Part shown: positions 58,964-64,000 of the stretch, piece by piece
Layout of the letters: each line of letters starts with the position of its first letter
Numbering within the stretch: position 1 is the stretch's first letter
Assembly (NCBI GenBank): GCA_049697115.1
Contig: JBAVVD010000035.1
Coordinates: 7,255 to 71,254 of the forward strand
Length of the DNA: 64,000 nucleotides
Reading direction: 5' to 3'
From: JBAVVD01 sp049697115
GTDB lineage: Bacteria; Acidobacteriota; Aminicenantia; Aminicenantales; UBA4085
The notes under the pieces: model-generated
Databases searched by the model: none
What the model was told of the DNA's origin: nothing
Seen by the model: the letters and a program-made list of their open reading frames with translations, nothing else
Translations under genes and position numbers: made by a program

Positions 58964-61612
58964 ATGGCGCAAAAGGAAAAACAGACTCAAAAAAACGCAC
59001 CGACGCCGATGATGGAGCAGTACTTCCGCATCAAAAAAAGCCATCAGGATGCCCTTCTTTTTTTCCGGCTCGGAGATTTTTACGAGATGTTTTATGAAGA
59101 CGCCAGGGTCGGCTCTTCCGTTTTAGAAATCGCCCTCACGTCCCGCCAGAAAATTCCGATGTGCGGCGTTCCCTACCATGCCGTCAACTCTTACCTGGCC
59201 AAACTCCTCAAGCGGGGATATAAAGTGGCTATCTGCGAGCAAGTCGAGGACCCCAGGGGAGCTAAGGGGGTAGTCAAGCGCGATGTGGTGAAGGTCCTGA
59301 CTCCAGGAACAGCGGTGGAAGTCGAGCTGGAGGAAGCCAAGGAAAATATCTTCATAACCTGCCTCTCCCTGGATGAGAACGGCTGGGGGCTGGCCCTCAT
59401 TGATCTTTCCTCAGGGGAGATGAAAGTGACGGAGGGAGATTCTCTGGAAAAAAGGGAACTCATGGATGAGCTCTTTAAGTTTTCTCCCAAAGAGCTGGTC
59501 TTTCCCGAAGGGGAAGAGGAATCCGTGTCCGGAATTCTTTCCAGAAGTGATCCGAACGCCATCCTCAGAAGTCCTCTGGATGACTGGGCGTTTGAAGCGG
59601 CTCAGGCAAAGAACTGTCTGCTCGACCACTTCCAGGCGAAAAACCTCGAAGGATTCGGCCTGGAGAATAAGAATCTGGCCGTGTCTGCCGCCGGCGCTCT
59701 GCTGTTTTATCTCAAAAAAGTGAGAAAGAACTCCCTCTCTTTGATTCATAGAATTTCTTATATCCATTCCGCAGACCACATGGTTCTGGATTCGGCCACC
59801 ATCAGAAATCTGGAACTCACACGAAACCTGCGGGACGGGCGGGTGGAGAATTCCCTGCTGGACGTGATTGACTTCACGGTGACGCCCATGGGCGGACGGC
59901 AACTCAGGGGATGGCTCCTGCGGCCGCTCCTTGACTGCTCGGAAATCAAAGACCGTCTGGATGGCGTGGAAGAGTTCCTCGGCGATATCATCCGGCGGCA
60001 GGAGCTGCGGGAGAGCTTGAGAGGAATTCTGGACCTGGAGCGCCTGACAGGTAAGATTTCCCTGGCGGCCGCCCATCCCCGGGATCTCGTATCTTTGAAA
60101 AAATCTCTTCTCCCTCTTCCCGATATTTTCTCTCTGTTTGAGCCGTTTTCGGGCCGGCTGATAAAGGACATTCGCGGCCGCTGGGATAATGCCCGGGATA
60201 TTGTCACGCTTGTGGATCAAGCCATTCTCGAGGAGCCGGCTTTCCTTCTCAATGAAGGGGGGATTATGAAAGACGGTTTCCATCCGGAGTTGGACGAACT
60301 GCGGAATATCAGCCGCTCTGGCAAATCCTTTATTTCACTCCTTGAAAAAAAAGAGAGGGAGAGAACGGGCATTTCCTCGCTCAAGGTTCGGTACAATAAA
60401 GTCTTTGGCTACTACATAGAGGTGACCAAGTCCCATCTGTCCCAGGTCCCGCCGGACTATATCCGCAAGCAGACTCTGGTCAGCTCAGAGCGTTTTCTAA
60501 CTCCGGAGTTAAAGGAATATGAGGAAAAGGTCCTTCATGCCGAGGAGAGGATCGGGGAGCTGGAATATCAACTTTTTATGGAAGTTAGAGAGAGGATCTC
60601 CCGTGAGACCCTGCGGCTTCAGAAGATTGCCGCCGATATTGCGGTTCTCGATGTTCTCGCTTCCCTGGCCGAGCTGGCGTCCCGCCGGAATTACTTTCGC
60701 CCGCATGTAAACAGCGAGGATCAAATCATTATAAAAGAAGGCCGGCATCCGGTCATTGAAGTGACCCAAGCGGAAGCGTTCATTCCCAATGAAACTTGCC
60801 TGGATCGGGAAGATCACCAGCTCTTGATTATCACCGGCCCCAACATGGGGGGAAAGTCCACTTACCTGAGACAGGTGGCCCTCATCTGCATTTTGGCCCA
60901 GATGGGGTCTTTTGTCCCTGCTCAGGAGTCCACCATCGGCGTCGTCGACCGCATTTTCACCCGGATCGGGGCTATGGATTTTCTGAGTATGGGCCAGTCG
61001 ACATTCATGGTGGAGATGCTGGAGACGGCCAATATTCTCCATAACGCCACGTCCAGGAGTCTTATCCTCCTCGACGAGATCGGGCGGGGGACAAGCACAT
61101 TTGACGGCCTGAGCCTGGCCTGGGCCGTGGCCGAATTTCTCCATGAGAAAGAAGACATCAGAGCCAAGACTCTTTTTGCCACCCACTACCATGAACTCAC
61201 AGAGCTAGCCCTGACGTTAAAAAGAATTAAGAATTATCATGTCTCAGTCAAGGAATGGAAGGATGAGATTATTTTTCTGAGAAAGATTGTCCCGGGTCCG
61301 TCTGACCAGAGCTATGGAATCCATGTCGCCAAGCTGGCCGGAATTCCGCAGGATGTTGTAGCCAGGGCCAGAGAAATCCTTTTTAACCTGGAAAAGCAGG
61401 AGCTGGATGACATCGGTTTGCCCCGGATTGCCTATCGGGGGGGAAAGCGGAAAGCTCGTGACAAGGACCAGATGCTTCTGTTCAGGGAAGATCAGGAACA
61501 GGAAATATTGACAGAAATCAAAGAGGTGCTCGTTTCCTGCGATGTTTCTTCTCTAACCCCCCTTGCTGCGCTGAATCTATTGCAGCAGCTGAAAGAAAAG
61601 CTCAATCAATAA
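58964..61612 (+). CDS. mutS: DNA mismatch repair protein MutS
   Basis: MutS binds mismatches and starts repair through MutL. About 882 residues from ATG 58964. The mismatch-binding domain has the FxE element in LFFRLGDFYEMFYEDA (about residues 32-47), where Phe stacks on the mispair. Connector and lever domains follow. The ATPase has Walker A ITGPNMGGKSTYLRQVA (about 623), SMGQSTFMVEMLETANIL and Walker B LILLDEIGRGTSTFDGLSLAWAV, then the ATHYHELTEL motif. The C-terminal helix-turn-helix tail (SSLTPLAALNLLQQLKEKL) is present. The in-frame start at 58877 is longer and less likely. The stop overlaps the next gene (minus) by seven bases. Confidence 0.97.
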   Translation: MAQKEKQTQKNAPTPMMEQYFRIKKSHQDALLFFRLGDFYEMFYEDARVGSSVLEIALTSRQKIPMCGVPYHAVNSYLAKLLKRGYKVAICEQVEDPRGAKGVVKRDVVKVLTPGTAVEVELEEAKENIFITCLSLDENGWGLALIDLSSGEMKVTEGDSLEKRELMDELFKFSPKELVFPEGEEESVSGILSRSDPNAILRSPLDDWAFEAAQAKNCLLDHFQAKNLEGFGLENKNLAVSAAGALLFYLKKVRKNSLSLIHRISYIHSADHMVLDSATIRNLELTRNLRDGRVENSLLDVIDFTVTPMGGRQLRGWLLRPLLDCSEIKDRLDGVEEFLGDIIRRQELRESLRGILDLERLTGKISLAAAHPRDLVSLKKSLLPLPDIFSLFEPFSGRLIKDIRGRWDNARDIVTLVDQAILEEPAFLLNEGGIMKDGFHPELDELRNISRSGKSFISLLEKKERERTGISSLKVRYNKVFGYYIEVTKSHLSQVPPDYIRKQTLVSSERFLTPELKEYEEKVLHAEERIGELEYQLFMEVRERISRETLRLQKIAADIAVLDVLASLAELASRRNYFRPHVNSEDQIIIKEGRHPVIEVTQAEAFIPNETCLDREDHQLLIITGPNMGGKSTYLRQVALICILAQMGSFVPAQESTIGVVDRIFTRIGAMDFLSMGQSTFMVEMLETANILHNATSRSLILLDEIGRGTSTFDGLSLAWAVAEFLHEKEDIRAKTLFATHYHELTELALTLKRIKNYHVSVKEWKDEIIFLRKIVPGPSDQSYGIHVAKLAGIPQDVVARAREILFNLEKQELDDIGLPRIAYRGGKRKARDKDQMLLFREDQEQEILTEIKEVLVSCDVSSLTPLAALNLLQQLKEKLNQ

Positions 61613-61932
61613 TTGTCGGATTCATCCTCGATCTCGAAGTCTTCTTCCTCTTCTTCATAATCCTCATCAAGTTCACGGTCCTCTTCATAATGTGCTTCTC
61701 CGGTTTCTTCTTTTCTCTGTTCCAGCTCTATTTCGAATTCGTCCTTGTCCTCATACCTCCTGAGGTAATTGGCCGTGGAATCGCTGTAGATCAGCTCCAG
61801 GTAATCCTCCTCAATGACGCAGAACACGGACATTGTGTGGCCGGTTTGAAGGTTGCCCACACTCTCGACGATCTCCGCTTTCTTTTTTATGGCATCCAGA
61901 GTCAGCCAGCTCGAGATTTCTATTTCTTCCAT
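61606..61932 (-). CDS. Small acidic protein of unknown function
   Basis: A 108-residue protein from ATG 61932, which has a GGAGAG ribosome site; TTG 61944 is a weaker alternative. The first ~75 residues look folded (EEIEISSWLTLDAIKKKAEI and MSVFCVIEEDYLELIYSDST). The last ~35 are nearly all Glu, Asp and Tyr (EEDRELDEDYEEEEEDFEIE). Such acidic tails occur in DNA-mimic or ion-binding proteins, but I do not recognise the family. It overlaps the 3' end of mutS tail to tail by seven bases and is divergent from clpB; both of its promoter hexamers are visible. Confidence 0.7.
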   Translation of the reverse strand: MEEIEISSWLTLDAIKKKAEIVESVGNLQTGHTMSVFCVIEEDYLELIYSDSTANYLRRYEDKDEFEIELEQRKEETGEAHYEEDRELDEDYEEEEEDFEIEDESDNY

Positions 61933-61948
61933 CAAACTCTCCAAAGAA

Positions 61949-61976
61949 AAAATATCAACTTTTTTTAAATTGTCAA
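61949..61976 (-). promoter_or_regulatory. Sigma70-like promoter for the small acidic protein gene
   Basis: Minus strand: TTGACA (61971-61976), 16-base spacer, TATTTT (61949-61954), 17 bases before ATG 61932. The A-rich spacer fits a strong AT-rich promoter. Confidence 0.55.
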
Positions 61977-62023
61977 GTCCACTTTTAAAATTTTATGGAC
62001 AACCTTCAATTACATGGCCTGCC

Positions 62024-62051
62024 TTGACATCTAGGGAGCGAAGTCTATATT
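62024..62051 (+). promoter_or_regulatory. Sigma70-like promoter for clpB
   Basis: TTGACA (62024-62029), 16-base spacer, TATATT (62046-62051), 31 bases before the ATG. No CIRCE-type heat-shock operator is visible. Confidence 0.6.
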
Positions 62052-62081
62052 AATTATTTTAATGGTAAAAGGAGCAAAACA

Positions 62082-63992
62082 ATGAGATGGGATAAATTCA
62101 CCGTCATGTCTCAGGAGGCTTTCCAGCTGGCCCAGGACAAGGCGCGGGAATGGGGACATCAGGAGCTCAGGCCCGAGCACCTTCTCTGGAGTTTTTTGAA
62201 TCAAGGTGAGAACATTGTGGTCTCGGTTCTGGCCAAGGTCGGGGCCAACAGGCATAAAATTCTGGAGGATCTGGAAACGGCTATTCAGAGACTGCCGAAA
62301 GTCCAGGGGGGAGAAGTCTATTTGTCTTCTTCACTGCGCCAGATTATGGATGAGGCCCGGAAGGAAGCGGAAAAGCTCAAAGACGAATATGTCTCCACAG
62401 AACACTTCTTTCTGGCGCTCCTCAGAGATAAGACTTCCGATGCCGGCCGGATTTTAAAAGAAAATAAAGTCACCGAAGAGGCCGTCCTTCAGGCTTTAAT
62501 GTCCATCAGGGGATCGCAGAGGATCACGGACCCGCAGCCGGAAGGAAAATTTCAGGTTCTTGAGAAGTACGGACGGGATATTACGGCTTTGGCCCGTCAG
62601 GGAAAACTGGATCCTGTGATCGGCCGCGAGGATGAAATCCGGCGGGTTGTCCAGGTGCTTTCCCGGCGGACAAAGAACAATCCTGTCCTCATCGGCGAGG
62701 CGGGCGTGGGGAAGACGGCCATTGTTGAAGGGCTGGCCCAGCGGATTGCCAACGGCGATGTCCCCCAATCTTTGAAAAACAAGAGACTCCTTGCCCTGGA
62801 CATCGGTTCCCTGGTGGCGGGAACCAAGTACCGTGGAGAATTCGAGGACAGGCTGAAAGCCCTTCTCAAAGAAATCAAAGAAGCCCAGGGCGAGGTCATC
62901 CTTTTTATCGATGAGCTCCATACCATTATTGGCGCCGGAGCTGCGGAAGGGGCTGTCGATGCGTCCAATATGCTCAAGCCGCCGCTGGCCCGTGGAGAGC
63001 TCCGCTGTGTGGGGGCGACGACTCTTAATGAGTACCAGAAGCACATCGAGCGCGATGCGGCTCTGGAAAGGAGATTCCAGCAGGTCTACGTGAGAGAACC
63101 GTCCGTGGAAGAGACGATTTCCATTCTCAGGGGCCTGAAGGAAAAATATGAAATTCATCACGGCGTGAAGATCAAGGACTCAGCCCTTGTCGCCGCGGCC
63201 ACCCTTTCCAGCCGCTACATCAGCGGCCGCTTTTTGCCCGATAAGGCCATCGACCTCGTCGACGAGGCCGCCTCGTGCATTCGGATCGAGATCGACAGCA
63301 TGCCCGAAGAAGTCGATGAGCTCGAAAGGCGGGTCCTCCAACTGGAGATTGAGCGGCAGGCGCTGAAGAAAGAAAAGGATCAGAGCTCCAAAGAGAGGCT
63401 CGAGAAATTGAGCAGGGAGTTGGCCGATCTGAAAGAGAAAAGCGGCGCCCTTAAAGCCCAATGGCAGAAAGAGAAGGAACTTATTGACGCCATGAAGAAG
63501 CTCAAGGAAGAGACCGATGCCCTGAAGATCGAAGAACAGAATGCAGAGCGCCGGGGAGACCTGGAGAAAGCGGCCGAGATACAGTACGGAAAATTAATCG
63601 AGACAGGAAAAGCTCTGGAACAATTGGGGAAAGAGTTGGCCGGGCTTCAGAAGGGCAGGAAAATGCTGAAAGAAGAGGTGGATGAAGAGGATGTGGCGGA
63701 GGTCATTTCGAAATGGACCGGAATTCCTGTATCCAAAATGCTGGAAGGAGATGTGGAGAGGCTGATCCAAATGGAGGCCAGCCTGGCCAAGAGAGTGGTC
63801 GGCCAGGACCACGCCCTCCAGGCGGTATCCGACACGATCCGCAGGGCCAGAGCCGGAATCCAGGAGGCTGCGCATCCGCTGGGATCATTCATGTTTCTCG
63901 GACCAACGGGAGTGGGAAAGACCGAGCTCGCACGGGCGTTGGCCGAATTTCTTTTTGATTCAGAGAAAGCTATGGTCCGGCTGGATATGTAG
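62082..63992 (+). CDS. clpB: ClpB disaggregase, interrupted by an in-frame amber codon
   Basis: ClpB is the AAA+ disaggregase that works with DnaK. The visible 636 residues include the N-terminal double Clp repeat (FTVMSQEAFQLAQDKAREWG onward) and the first ATPase with Walker A IGEAGVGKTAIVEGLAQRI (about 207) and Walker B EVILFIDELHTIIGAG. The middle coiled-coil domain follows (about residues 405-520, rich in Lys and Glu), then the start of the second ATPase with MFLGPTGVGKTELARAL (about 605). The frame then meets TAG (63990-63992), in the segment that reads RLDMSEYM in relatives; here it reads RLDM, stop, EY. A TCG-to-TAG change explains it. The window ends eight bases later, so the remainder is not seen. 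It has an AAAAGGAG ribosome site. Full function requires the second ATPase, so this copy is probably truncated, unless the stop is a sequencing error. Confidence 0.9.
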   Translation: MRWDKFTVMSQEAFQLAQDKAREWGHQELRPEHLLWSFLNQGENIVVSVLAKVGANRHKILEDLETAIQRLPKVQGGEVYLSSSLRQIMDEARKEAEKLKDEYVSTEHFFLALLRDKTSDAGRILKENKVTEEAVLQALMSIRGSQRITDPQPEGKFQVLEKYGRDITALARQGKLDPVIGREDEIRRVVQVLSRRTKNNPVLIGEAGVGKTAIVEGLAQRIANGDVPQSLKNKRLLALDIGSLVAGTKYRGEFEDRLKALLKEIKEAQGEVILFIDELHTIIGAGAAEGAVDASNMLKPPLARGELRCVGATTLNEYQKHIERDAALERRFQQVYVREPSVEETISILRGLKEKYEIHHGVKIKDSALVAAATLSSRYISGRFLPDKAIDLVDEAASCIRIEIDSMPEEVDELERRVLQLEIERQALKKEKDQSSKERLEKLSRELADLKEKSGALKAQWQKEKELIDAMKKLKEETDALKIEEQNAERRGDLEKAAEIQYGKLIETGKALEQLGKELAGLQKGRKMLKEEVDEEDVAEVISKWTGIPVSKMLEGDVERLIQMEASLAKRVVGQDHALQAVSDTIRRARAGIQEAAHPLGSFMFLGPTGVGKTELARALAEFLFDSEKAMVRLDM

Positions 63993-64000
63993 GAATACAT

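Noticed and set aside
63990..63992. Genome-wide reassignment of TAG as a sense codon
   Set aside because: TAG ends several intact genes in the window (the biotin carboxylase, biotinyl subunit and acetyltransferase genes), so the clpB TAG is better explained by mutation or sequencing error.
1..64000. CRISPR array, rRNA or tRNA genes
   Set aside because: No spaced direct repeats of CRISPR type were seen. The only tandem repeat noted is the two-copy 13-mer at 58606-58631. No cloverleaf with a CCA end was recognised.

Overview
The window looks like a chromosomal segment of an uncultured Gram-negative (diderm) bacterium. The outer-membrane machinery (TamB, BamA, a SurA-like periplasmic protein, a TolC/HlyD/RND efflux set) requires two membranes. 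The mix of a giant beta-propeller sensor kinase, a TPR-carrying Ser/Thr kinase, secreted GH29 fucosidase, M28 peptidase, lipoproteins, HslVU and an acyl-CoA carboxylase resembles Candidatus Aminicenantes or Acidobacteria-type genomes. That assignment is an inference from gene content; there is no rRNA or other phylogenetic marker here.

Layout. (A) 1-6460, + strand, clearly more AT-rich than the rest: an accessory island with the end of a type I restriction subunit (HsdR), a YgjP-type metallopeptidase, a translationally coupled pair (nucleoside 2-deoxyribosyltransferase-like plus MfnB/DUF556-like) and a DUF6119/TIGR04141 protein. (B) 6582-10143: an IS3-family insertion sequence whose transposase orfB is split by a complete 2200-nt group II intron (7210-9409, minus strand). 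Both ends, domain V and domain VI can be read, and removing the intron restores the transposase reading frame exactly. The IS nevertheless carries a nonsense codon, and the intron-encoded protein has a frameshift, so the nest looks decayed. (C) 10388-23869: a PaaK-like adenylate-forming ligase, serC, secreted M28 peptidase, amidohydrolase lipoprotein, acetyltransferase, GH29 fucosidase, a propeller histidine kinase and an unknown lipoprotein. (D) 24051-32217, + strand: hslV-hslU-lipoprotein-FAH hydrolase in overlapping order, then an F6P-aldolase/transaldolase and a three-subunit biotin-dependent acyl-CoA carboxylase. (E) 32282-38766: SGNH hydrolase, zinc-ribbon/kinase/TolB-like/TPR protein, secreted alpha/beta hydrolase, acylating aldehyde dehydrogenase, then a GH127-like 5' gene remnant. 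(F) 39299-47034, + strand: tamB-bamA-surA-like-fabD envelope biogenesis cluster. (G) 47014-53613, minus: pgsA and a tolC-hlyD-RND tripartite efflux operon. (H) 53945-58472, minus: a porin with an N-terminal heme-c motif, a five-heme cytochrome and an NSS sodium symporter with a coupled 32-residue accessory peptide. (I) 58964-64000: mutS, a small acidic protein and clpB, the last carrying an in-frame amber codon at the window edge.

The most distinctive items are the nested IS3/group II intron with base-level boundaries, the deoxyribosyltransferase/MfnB-like pair with an altered active-site motif inside a probable defence island, the heme-tagged porin beside a multiheme cytochrome, and the premature stop in clpB. 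No CRISPR array, rRNA or tRNA gene was seen.
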